Assembly: GCA_016712985.1 (NCBI GenBank)
Contig: JADJQA010000039.1
Coordinates: forward strand, 1-16,571
Source of the DNA: Sulfuritalea sp.
GTDB taxonomy: Bacteria > Pseudomonadota > Gammaproteobacteria > Burkholderiales > Rhodocyclaceae
Length of the DNA: 16,571 bases
Reading direction: 5' to 3'
The notes beneath the pieces are model-generated. The model had not been told where the DNA came from, did not search any database, and saw only the letters and a program-made list of their open reading frames with translations. The translations under genes were made by a program, and so were the position numbers. Positions 1 through 8,726 of the stretch are shown here, piece by piece. The first letter of the stretch is position 1; each line of letters opens with the position of its first letter.

Positions 1-420
1 CACCCGCCCTGGGCTTCTTCAGCGATGATTTGTTCGTTCCTCCTGCGCGTCCATATCACCGTTGATCCGCTGATGGTGGAACGAATCGGCATTGCCCCTG
101 TCGTGTTCGGACGCAGATCAAGCGCAACAGGCGATCAGCCGTTTTCTGGCCCTTCCGCTCCCATAGCGCCAGCCTGGTCCGTCACGCCCAGCAAACCACC
201 GAGGCCGCGTTGCGACAGCCCCATTTCTTTGCGCAGACATGAATCTCTGGCCCCGCCAGAAGTGGGACTGTTGGCCATGGCGTTTGCGAGGGCACGATGC
301 AACCATCGACGCTTCCTGGATGGACACCACCTTCCCCGGGTTGGTCTTCCTGATGGCGAATCCATTCGGCCAGCCAGACATTCGTCAAGCCACTTTCCGT
401 GTAGTGATACCCGTTTTCAT
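1..420 (-). pseudogene. XRE/HTH antitoxin of a DUF4258-type toxin-antitoxin pair, frame-broken, partial at left edge
   Basis: Read on the minus strand across several frames, the product matches the small antitoxin family that begins like MKTYHYTESGL and ends with a Cro/C1-type HTH. Visible pieces in order: YHYTESGLTNVWLA, NGFAIRKTNPGKVVSIQEA, HRALANAMANSPT, then the HTH LRKEMGLSQRGLGGLLGVTD, ALWERKGQKTADRLLRLI, and an acidic tail INGDMDAQEEQIIAEEAQGG that runs off the left edge. Joining them needs about five frame changes. The ATG at 420 has an AAGGAG ribosome site just upstream and lies 16 bases after the toxin stop. In such pairs this protein would neutralise the toxin and repress the operon. 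Family identity is fairly sure. Whether the breaks are real decay or sequence errors is open. Confidence 0.62.
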
Positions 421-436
421 TTCCCGAACTCCTTGG

Positions 437-726
437 TCATTCCACGACCGTCACAACCACGGCTAGGTCGCCGTCCTCCCGCCTCTCGATGGCAACAGCC
501 ACCCGAATCCAGGTCGCCCGCCATACCAATATTTGCTCGATCGTCGCCTTCCAATCGCCTTAATGGTCAAAATGCGCTCGTTCGTAGATCCAGCCCCCTT
601 TCGCAGGCATTCCATCGATTGGCGCTGGTTGATGCGACGTTTCTTCATTCGCTGCTTGGCGTGCTTTGTCAGACGACGCGAAGGCTGTCCTTGGCAATAG
701 CGCGGAGCTTCTTCAGAAAGCGGCAT
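437..726 (-). pseudogene. DUF4258-like toxin, frameshifted and with an in-frame stop
   Basis: Minus-strand product of about 96 residues. Segments recoverable in different frames are LRAIAKDSLRV, then LTKHAKQRMKKRRINQRQ and MECLRKG, then WIYERAHFDH, a TAA stop, GDWKATIEQI, and finally RVAVAIERREDGDLAVVVTV before a TGA at 437. The order (helical start, HAKQRM motif, GDWKAT, hydrophobic VAVAIE strand) is that of DUF4258 proteins found directly upstream of YHYTESGL-type antitoxins. At least three frame changes plus the stop codon between DH and GDW prevent translation as read. It sits first in the pair, behind a good sigma-70-like promoter. The toxin activity of DUF4258 proteins is mostly inferred from their pairing, so the biochemical role is uncertain. 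Confidence 0.6.
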
Positions 727-765
727 CAGTAAGCTGGATCGGTTGGACCGTTCCGTACCTATATA

Positions 766-793
766 AGTGTATGGGTTGTGCGCCGAATGTCAA
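766..793 (-). promoter_or_regulatory. Sigma-70-like promoter for the toxin-antitoxin pair
   Basis: On the minus strand a perfect TTGACA (793-788) is followed after 16 bases by TACACT (771-766). The start site would fall about 35 bases before the toxin ATG at 726. Position and orientation fit a promoter for the pair. No operator palindrome was identified with confidence. Confidence 0.5.
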
Positions 794-874
794 TGCGCAG
801 AATCACCGGCATCCGCCCATCAGATTGATGAAATTTGGTCATGGTGTTGCTATTGAGACCGAGATTACCAGATG

Positions 875-901
875 AAAAACGGCCCCCATCGCTGGGAGCC
901 G
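875..901 (-). terminator. Intrinsic terminator after tRNA-Phe
   Basis: On the minus strand an 8-bp stem CGGCTCCC / GGGGGCCG (one G-U pair) with a 6-base loop is followed by five T residues. It lies 7 bases after the CCA end of the tRNA, where such a terminator is expected. Confidence 0.75.
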
Positions 902-908
902 CTGGTAC

Positions 909-1419
<511 letters not shown>

Positions 1420-1423
<4 letters not shown>

Positions 1424-3343
1424 TGCTGGTAATTGAGCTTCAGTCGATCCTGAAGAGACTGCGCCTGTCGCATGGACTCCCGCAGCATGCGCTGGTCGAG
1501 GCCACTGAGCGAGTAGGGATCGACGCGGTTTGCTGGCTTTGCCGTCCTTCAGGGAATCGAGTTGGCGTCGCAGGCGGATCGCCGGATGAAGCGAAAGCGG
1601 CGATGTCGCCCTCTATGGCCGTCGGCGCGCGCGCTGGATATGCTTTGCCGACAGCGCGTGGCGGCCTTCGGTATTTGCCGTATGCACGCCGTTAGCCAGT
1701 GCAAAGATGCGTGCCGGGTCAACGAAGAGTCGGCCGCTAGCGAGTCTTCAGGTCGATGGTTCGCTCCTCGCTGTCATCGGTGACGAAGCGGTTCCATTGC
1801 CTATTGGCGGCCTGACCGCCAGTGCCATTGCCGCGAGCATCTTCAGGCAGATGGTATTTACCGCGAATTTCCTGGTGAAATGGTCGCGCAGCAGCTCCGC
1901 AACAAGTTTGCCGTCGCCAAAGATGCCGCGCAAGTCGAAAAAATCGTCGCATTCAGCAATGCGGATGGCGTTGTCGTGCTCTATCCATTGCGAAAACTTC
2001 GTTTTCCACTCGTCGAGCGTCAGGCACCACTCGACGTTGCCAGCCGTGGCGATGCTGCCCTTGCACCGGTCGAAGCCACAACGATCGAGAGCGTCGTTCA
2101 TCCGTTGCGCCATCTCCAGGTAGCCGGCGCGTTCCGCTTCGATATTCGCCGGTGCCAGCGGCACAAAGACCAGACCATTGTCCTGATCCGTAACGAAGCC
2201 CTGTTCCTCGCGCCCTTCGATCCGAACGCAAGCCAGAACCGCCGCTCGGTGAGTCTGGCCGGCAATCACCGCGAGCAGGCGTTGTGTCAATCGATCATTG
2301 ATCGACGACACGAGCCGGTGAACTGGCTGACCTCCATTCCCTGGCGAAAGACTCTTTCACCGAAATCACGATACGCCCGGCCAGCGTGGCGATTTCTTCC
2401 ACGCTGTTCGCCGTGTCGATGGGATGGAATACCTGGACAATGCCCTGTTGCTGGATGCGGAAAATGTCGCGTTCGGAAACAACGCTTACGACAGGCCCAT
2501 CCGGTTCGCGCACCAGCAGGTGGCGGCAACGGCGCCGCGCCATCTCGACACCCGCATCAAGGACCGTTGCGTCGCCGTCGATCATTGCCGGTTGCGCCGT
2601 CGCGATCGCCGCACCGTCGAGTACGCAAGCCCGGTGGCCATTGCGCGCCGGGTCAAGTCGGTCTGCGTGACAATACCGATGGCGCAATCCGGCGAGCCGA
2701 TGACAGCGGATCCCCTCTGCCGATCGGCCATCAACGCCGCGCGCGACTCGCCGATGGAGGTATCCGCCGATACCCAGATGGCACCGGCGCTGGCCGCCAG
2801 GCGCGCACGGGCAGCGCCAGTGCCTGATCGCCGACCTGACGGCTGCGCAGCAATTCGCCAACTGCGTCGCGCAAGCCGGCATTCGATTCCTGCAAGCGCA
2901 GCGCGATCCAGCGCAGCACGGCAGGTTCCAAGAGCATCTGTTGCAGAAACCGCGCCGCTGATCGCCCAGAGAAAACTGTCTTCGGCGGCGACATACGTGT
3001 GCCAGGGGCGTGCGCCGGTGAGTACGGACTCGAGCGGCAACAGCGCCCTGATGCCCAACAATTGCCCCGAGATCGCGTCGGCTGTCGCGTCGTCGAACGG
3101 CAATGCGCGCACGCTGCCCCGGCGCACCAGCCAGAGACATGGACTGCTATCGGGGATGTCCGGATGGCAGATGATCTTGCCATGACGAAAGAACACAAGC
3201 TCGGCGCCGGCCAGTATTTCGGCAAGATGGCTCGCCGGCATTTCGTCGAGCGGCGCGAGCGCGGCAATGTTTTCGAGTTCTCCGGTCAGGAGTTCCCTGG
3301 CCTCGTCCACGCAATTTGCCGGGTGCGATTCGATACGGGCCAT
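1420..3343 (-). pseudogene. cNMP-binding / CBS / DUF294 nucleotidyltransferase, many frame breaks but full length
   Basis: Assembled across frames this gives a full-size protein of about 640 residues. Domains in order: a cyclic-nucleotide-binding fold (FFRHGKIICHPDIPDSS, residues about 30-130), a helical linker (LLEPAVLRWIALRLQESNAG), a CBS pair (AGAIWVSADTSIGESRAAL; later VREPDGPVVSVVSERDIFRI), the DUF294 nucleotidyltransferase core (EGREEQGFVTDQDNGLVF with the DxD pair; VEWCLTLDEWKTKF), and the DUF294 C-terminal domain (ERTIDLKT, RLFVDPARIFALANGVHTAN, ending LKLNYQQ). At least seven frame changes are needed, yet total length is nearly exact and motifs are unspoiled. Such proteins lie beside VC_2705-type symporters and are thought to be signal-transduction regulators resembling GlnD/GlnE-type transferases; the substrate is unknown. 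A GGGAA-rich ribosome site precedes the ATG at 3343. Confidence 0.8.
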
Positions 3344-3376
3344 GAATTCTTCCCAAAGCCTAGTGAGTCCGCTCTG

Positions 3377-3857
3377 TCACGAACTCAGTCCGAGTTGGTC
3401 TCCTTGGCTTCCCGCAAGCGCAGTGGCGATGAGCATCCCGCCGAGCGCGCCATAAGCCAATCCTCCGGCTCCACCGAACAACAGCATCTCCTGGACCGCG
3501 CCGTAGGCCGAGGCCGATGAACACAACGGAACTGACCAATCCCACCAGGCCCAGGACGATGGCCCCTCCCAGCGCATTTGACGTCCTCTGTGCCGCCCAG
3601 CCGCCGACGGCCCATAGCATTACGGCATACACGGCAAAACCCGCGAGATCGAAGCGCGCGGAAAAGCTGTCGGTAACTTCCAGGAACGAAATGACCGTGG
3701 GAAGAACAGATGCCGTCAGGCTCAAACCGGCACAGGCGCCCAGGAATGCGGCTCCGGTCGGCCGAAGACGAATGCCCCAGATCTTTGCCACGATGAATTG
3801 ATTGAAACGCTTGAACATGTTTCCCCTGCCCTGGATCTGGTCTGACGTCGCCTTCAT
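3377..3857 (-). CDS. Unrecognised small glycine-rich integral membrane protein, one frameshift
   Basis: I do not recognise this family. The ATG at 3857 has a GAGGAG ribosome site eight bases upstream; an internal ATG at MFKRFNQ (about 3822) also has a usable site. The product, about 160 residues, starts with a basic amphipathic stretch (MFKRFNQFIVAKIWGIRLRP) and then shows about four membrane segments: GAAFLGACAGLSLTASVLP, DLAGFAVYAVMLWAVGGW, GGAIVLGLVGLVSSVVFIGL and GGLAYGALGGMLIATALAG. A single frame change near 3515 joins the last segment, and the protein ends GDQLGLSS at 3377. It lies between the symporter terminator and the DUF294 gene, with a possible TATGAT -10 box at 3890-3885 just after that terminator, so it may open its own transcript with DUF294 and the exonuclease. 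A partner of DUF294 or the symporter is only an inference. Confidence 0.6.
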
Positions 3858-3891
3858 GGCGCAACTCCTCGGATAGTCTAGGCGATCATAC

Positions 3892-3924
3892 AAAAAAAAT
3901 GCGGCCGCCGAAACGGCAGCCGCA
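3892..3924 (-). terminator. Intrinsic terminator after the VC_2705-type symporter
   Basis: On the minus strand an 11-bp stem TGCGGCTGCCG / CGGCGGCCGCA (one U-G pair) with a TTT loop is followed by eight T residues. It begins 28 bases after the symporter stop, so it separates the symporter transcript from the membrane protein/DUF294 genes. Confidence 0.88.
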
Positions 3925-3951
3925 CTTGGCGCAGCTTGATTCAGATCCTGA

Positions 3952-5699
<1,748 letters not shown>

Positions 5700-5788
5700 G
5701 GTTTGGTAACCTCAAAAATTTGGGAGGAGCGCAACTCGCGACAGGCAAGACCGATACGAGTTTGGCCGTACGGCAGTCTTGCGGTAGG

Positions 5789-6052
5789 TTATTGCTGTAC
5801 GTTGTATTTGATGTCCAAGCGGTCCATCAACCAAACGTAAACCCAGATCAGCACGACAAAGGTCACCAACGAGCCCTGGTTGGCGAACCAGAAGCCGAGC
5901 GGGAAACCGCCGATCGTGTAGGCATCGAGCTGATTGACGATCAGGATGCCGCACACATAGGACACCAAAAACCAGATACCCAGGAGAACCGCGATATAGA
6001 ACAGGTTCTCCTTCCAGTACGCCTGTAACTCCTTGGTTGCATGAATTGACAT
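5789..6052 (-). CDS. DUF4212 small subunit of sodium/solute symporter
   Basis: An intact 87-residue protein starting MSIHATKELQAYWKENLFYI, with two membrane helices (IAVLLGIWFLVSYVCGIL and LVTFVVLIWVYVWLMDRLD) and the family signature GGFPLGFWFANQGSL between them. DUF4212 proteins (sodium:solute symporter small subunit, TIGR03647 type) are encoded directly upstream of VC_2705-type symporters, as here with a 90-base gap. The start at 6052 is chosen over an upstream in-frame ATG at 6100 because it has a GAGGGG ribosome site and the family begins at this point. Expected to sit in the inner membrane with the larger subunit. A sigma-70-like promoter lies about 160 bases upstream. Confidence 0.92.
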   Translation of the reverse strand: MSIHATKELQAYWKENLFYIAVLLGIWFLVSYVCGILIVNQLDAYTIGGFPLGFWFANQGSLVTFVVLIWVYVWLMDRLDIKYNVQQ

Positions 6053-6209
6053 ATTGACCCCTCGTAAGTAATTTGAAAATCTTGTGTAGTCGAACTGCAT
6101 TTCAATATTTCAACACAACAGACATGGGCATCGGTTTTTTCCAGCAGCGGCACTCCGGGCCCAGCCTGATCCTTCACCTCGTCCGCCCATCGGACACGGA
6201 CCGGGCGGG

Positions 6210-6239
6210 ACTATAGTTCAAGCCGATCCCCATAGTCAA
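6210..6239 (-). promoter_or_regulatory. Sigma-70-like promoter for the DUF4212-symporter transcript
   Basis: On the minus strand TTGACT (6239-6234) and TATAGT (6215-6210) are separated by 18 bases. The implied transcript would have a leader of about 150 bases before the DUF4212 start at 6052. It lies in the 453-base divergent region 6053-6505, which holds no convincing gene on either strand. Confidence 0.5.
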
Positions 6240-6279
6240 GGCAGAACCTGTTGTGAGTTTACGGAGGTGTCCGGATTCA

Positions 6280-6296
6280 TGGCACGCGATCTGCCC
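6280..6296 (+). promoter_or_regulatory. Sigma-54-like -24/-12 element upstream of DUF485-actP
   Basis: The plus strand reads TGGCACGCGATCTGCCC, matching the -24/-12 consensus TGGCACG-N4-TTGC with the key GG and GC in place but C for the first T of the -12 box. It is about 210 bases upstream of the DUF485 start. If used, carboxylate uptake here would need a sigma-54 activator; no activator gene is in the window. A chance match is possible. Confidence 0.3.
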
Positions 6297-6505
6297 TTTT
6301 GTCATATTGGCGGGGTGCTCACGTTCAACAACAACCACACCCAGGGGGTTTGCGTCTAAACTCGCGCCCCGTCCTGACGCTGCCACCGACAATCCGCCTG
6401 CCGTCGGCGCAAGGGCCGCCCAAGAGCCCGGTGCAGGATGTCTGGACGAAGCAGAGCCACGCTTCTCGCCGATAGCAACAATCCCTTCCATCCTCCGGAG
6501 GCAAC

Positions 6506-6821
6506 ATGAAAGACGAAGACATCGTCGCAAGGATTCAGAAGAATCCGAAATTCGTGAAATTCGTAAACCTGCGCAACAACTACTCGTACCTGCTGACCGC
6601 GTTGATGATGATCGCCTATTTCGGCTACATCCTGCTGGTCGCCTTCAACAAGCAGTTCCTCGCCACCAAGGTTGCCGCCGGCGCCAGTGATGTCCGTCGG
6701 CATCCCCATCGGTATCGGCGTCCTGGTATTCACCATCGTCATTACCGCGATCTATGTTCGCCGCGCGAACAGCGAGTTCGACGACATGAAGAACGTAATC
6801 GTCAAGGAGGCTTCCAGGTGA
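6506..6821 (+). CDS. yjcH: DUF485 (YjcH-like) small membrane protein, one frameshift
   Basis: The ATG at 6506 follows a strong CCGGAGG ribosome site. The product starts MKDEDIVARIQKNPKFVKFV, has a first helix (SYLLTALMMIAYFGYILLVAF), and after a frame change near 6690 continues as SVGIPIGIGVLVFTIVITA, YVRRANSEFDDMKNVIVKEA and a TGA at 6819-6821. This is the DUF485 layout, about 105 residues with two helices and a conserved YVRRAN-EFD tail, as in YjcH, the usual partner gene of actP. The gene ends in a GTGA overlap with actP, so the two are coupled. Because of the frame change, the naive open frame runs straight into actP and looks like a 664-residue fusion, which is an artefact. The lesion looks like loss of a GT pair. 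Confidence 0.85.
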
Positions 6822-8500
6822 CCAAAGGCAAACATGTTCTCTGCGGCGCAGCCGCACTGCTGGTCGCCGGGGCAGCCCTCGCGGCCGGCGCCGACCTCGG
6901 TCAGGCGCAAAAGCAGGCCACCAACTGGACGGCCATCATGATGTTCGCCATTTTCGTCGGCATCACGCTCTGGATCACCAAGTGGGCTGCCGCCAAGACC
7001 AAGACCGCGGCCGACTTCTACACCGCCGGCGGCGGCATCACCGGTTTCCAGAACGGCCTGGCGATTGCCGGCGACTACATGTCGGCGGCCTCGTTCCTGG
7101 GAATTTCCGGCCTGGTGTTCGCCAATGGCTTCGACGGCCTGATCTTCTCGATCGGCTGGCTGGTCGGCTGGCCGGTCATCACCTTCCTGATGGCGGAGCG
7201 CCTGCGCAACCTCGGCAAGTTCACCTTCGCCGACGTCGCCGGCTACCGCTTCGATGCGGGTCCGATCCGCACCTTCGCGGCGACCGGTTCGCTGGTGGTG
7301 GTGGCCTTCTACCTGATCGCCCAGATGGTCGGCGCCGGGCAGTTGATCAAGCTGCTGTTCGGCATCGACTACCTCTATGCCGTAATCATGGTCGGCGTCA
7401 TCATGATGACCTACGTGCTGTTCGGCGGCATGACCGCGACGACCTGGGTGCAGATCATCAAGGCCTGCATGCTGCTGACCGGCGCCACCTTCATGGCGCT
7501 GGCGGTGATGTTCCAGTTCGGCTTCAGTCCCGAGGCGATGTTTGCCAAGGCCGTCGAAGTGCATTCGAAGAAGGACGCCATCATGGGCCCGGGGGCGCTG
7601 ATCAACGACCCGGTCTCGGCGATCTCGGTCGGCATGGCGCTGATGTTCGGCACCGCCGGCCTGCCGCACATCCTGATGCGCTTCTTCACCGTGCCCAGCG
7701 CCAAGGAAGCACGCAAGTCGGTGGCCTGGGCGACGACCTGGATCGGTTACTTCTACATCCTGACCTTCATCATCGGCTTTGGTGCCATCACCAACCTGAT
7801 CCCCAACCCGGCGGACTACTTCGTCGATGGCGAAATCGCCAAGGGCCTCAAGGGCGGCGGCAACATGGCCGCGGTGCATCTGTCCAAGGCGGTGGGCGGC
7901 GACCTGTTCATGGGCTTCATCTCCGCCGTGGCGTTCGCCACGATCCTGGCGGTGGTGGCGGGCCTGACGCTGTCCGGCGCATCGGCGGTGTCGCACGATC
8001 TCTACGCCTCGGTATGGCGCAAGGGCAACGTGGATTCGGCCACCGAACTGCGCGTGTCGAAGATCACGACGGTCTGCCTCGGCATCTTCGCCGTGCTGCT
8101 CGGCATCGTGTTCGAGAAGGAAAACGTCGCCTTCATGGTGATGCTGGCCTTCGCCGTGGCCTGCTCGGCCAACTTCCCGGTGCTGTTCATGTCGGTGTTG
8201 TGGAAGGATTGCACCACCAGGGGCGCGGTATGGGGCGGCACCTTCGGCCTGGTCAGTTCGGTGGCATTGACGGTGATGTCCCCGGCAGTCTGGGAAGCCT
8301 CGTTCGGCAACCCGAAGGGTTCCGCGCTGTATCCATACGCCTCCTCGGCGATCTTCTCGATGACGGGAGCTTTCCTCGTGATCTGGATCGTCTCCCTGCT
8401 CGACAAGAGCGCCCAGGCAGCCAGGGAACGCGCGCTGTTCCCGGCGCAGTTGGTGCGCTCCGAAACCGGCGTCGGCAGCGCCAGCGCTTCCGGCCACTAG
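6818..8500 (+). CDS. actP: Cation/acetate symporter ActP
   Basis: A 560-residue, fully open sodium:solute symporter of the ActP type. The GTG at 6818 overlaps the DUF485 stop (GTGA) behind an AAGGAGG site and gives VTKGKHVLCGAAALLVAGAA, a cleavable-type signal peptide as in E. coli ActP. Motifs include ADFYTAGGGITGFQNGLAIA, GDYMSAASFLGISGLVFANG, LGKFTFADVAGYRF, VLFGGMTATTWVQIIKA, GTAGLPHILMRFFTVPSA and SGASAVSHDLYASV. ActP proteins bring acetate and other short carboxylates into the cytoplasm with a cation and form an operon with yjcH. No frame break occurs anywhere in the gene, in contrast to most others in this window. A strong terminator follows at 8676. Large antisense and +2 open frames across this gene are shadows. 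Confidence 0.95.
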   Translation: MTKGKHVLCGAAALLVAGAALAAGADLGQAQKQATNWTAIMMFAIFVGITLWITKWAAAKTKTAADFYTAGGGITGFQNGLAIAGDYMSAASFLGISGLVFANGFDGLIFSIGWLVGWPVITFLMAERLRNLGKFTFADVAGYRFDAGPIRTFAATGSLVVVAFYLIAQMVGAGQLIKLLFGIDYLYAVIMVGVIMMTYVLFGGMTATTWVQIIKACMLLTGATFMALAVMFQFGFSPEAMFAKAVEVHSKKDAIMGPGALINDPVSAISVGMALMFGTAGLPHILMRFFTVPSAKEARKSVAWATTWIGYFYILTFIIGFGAITNLIPNPADYFVDGEIAKGLKGGGNMAAVHLSKAVGGDLFMGFISAVAFATILAVVAGLTLSGASAVSHDLYASVWRKGNVDSATELRVSKITTVCLGIFAVLLGIVFEKENVAFMVMLAFAVACSANFPVLFMSVLWKDCTTRGAVWGGTFGLVSSVALTVMSPAVWEASFGNPKGSALYPYASSAIFSMTGAFLVIWIVSLLDKSAQAARERALFPAQLVRSETGVGSASASGH

Positions 8501-8541
8501 TGCAGCGTTGCAGGCTAAGAGCGACTTATGGGTCAAGGTTT

Positions 8542-8617
8542 CGTCATTCCCGCGAAAGCGGAATCCAGCGACGTTCGCGGACAAAAACACTGGGTTCCCG
8601 CTTTCGCGGGAACGACG
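8542..8617. repeat. Inverted pair of REP/dRS3-like palindromic repeats
   Basis: Left copy 8542-8568 (CGTCATTCCCGCGAAAGCGG then AATCCAG) and right copy 8590-8617, its near-exact reverse complement, are separated by about 21 bases. Each copy also has an internal palindrome TCCCGC-GAAA-GCGGGA; the left copy lacks one G of the GGG. Such elements, related in core to the ATTCCC...GGGAAT repeats common in betaproteobacteria, lie between genes. Here they sit between actP and its terminator and would form a large hairpin in the 3' end of the message. Confidence 0.8.
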
Positions 8618-8675
8618 GGATAGCCTTTTCAATGTTCCTTCAACAACGCAACGCTACACTAGGCAGCAAGCCTGA

Positions 8676-8709
8676 AGCCAGCCCCCGAATATGGGGGCTG
8701 GCTTTTTTT
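8676..8709 (+). terminator. Strong intrinsic terminator after actP
   Basis: An 11-bp perfect stem AGCCAGCCCCC / GGGGGCTGGCT with a 6-base loop is followed by seven T residues. It ends 17 bases before the stop of the converging kinase gene. On the minus strand no T run follows, so it is directed at the actP transcript. Confidence 0.92.
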
Positions 8710-8726
8710 CGTCCGCAATTCAATCT

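Noticed and set aside
25..732. 235-residue plus-strand open frame at the left end
   Set aside because: The minus strand carries recognisable toxin and antitoxin motifs over the same bases; the plus translation has no recognisable feature.
1880..3185. Long plus-strand open frames of 253-315 residues
   Set aside because: They are antisense to the DUF294 gene, whose motifs can be followed throughout on the minus strand.
6506..8500. A single 664-residue fusion of DUF485 and ActP
   Set aside because: The continuous frame arises only because a frame change in DUF485 leads into the actP frame. The residues between the first helix and the ActP signal peptide match nothing, whereas the shifted frame restores the DUF485 tail and a GTGA overlap.
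8542..8617. CRISPR array
   Set aside because: Only two units, in inverted orientation with internal palindromes, which is the pattern of REP-like elements rather than direct repeats with spacers.
6752..8632. 626-residue minus-strand open frame opposite actP
   Set aside because: It is a codon-bias shadow of actP in GC-rich DNA; the translation is low-complexity H/D/R/G-rich, and its start lies in the palindromic repeats.
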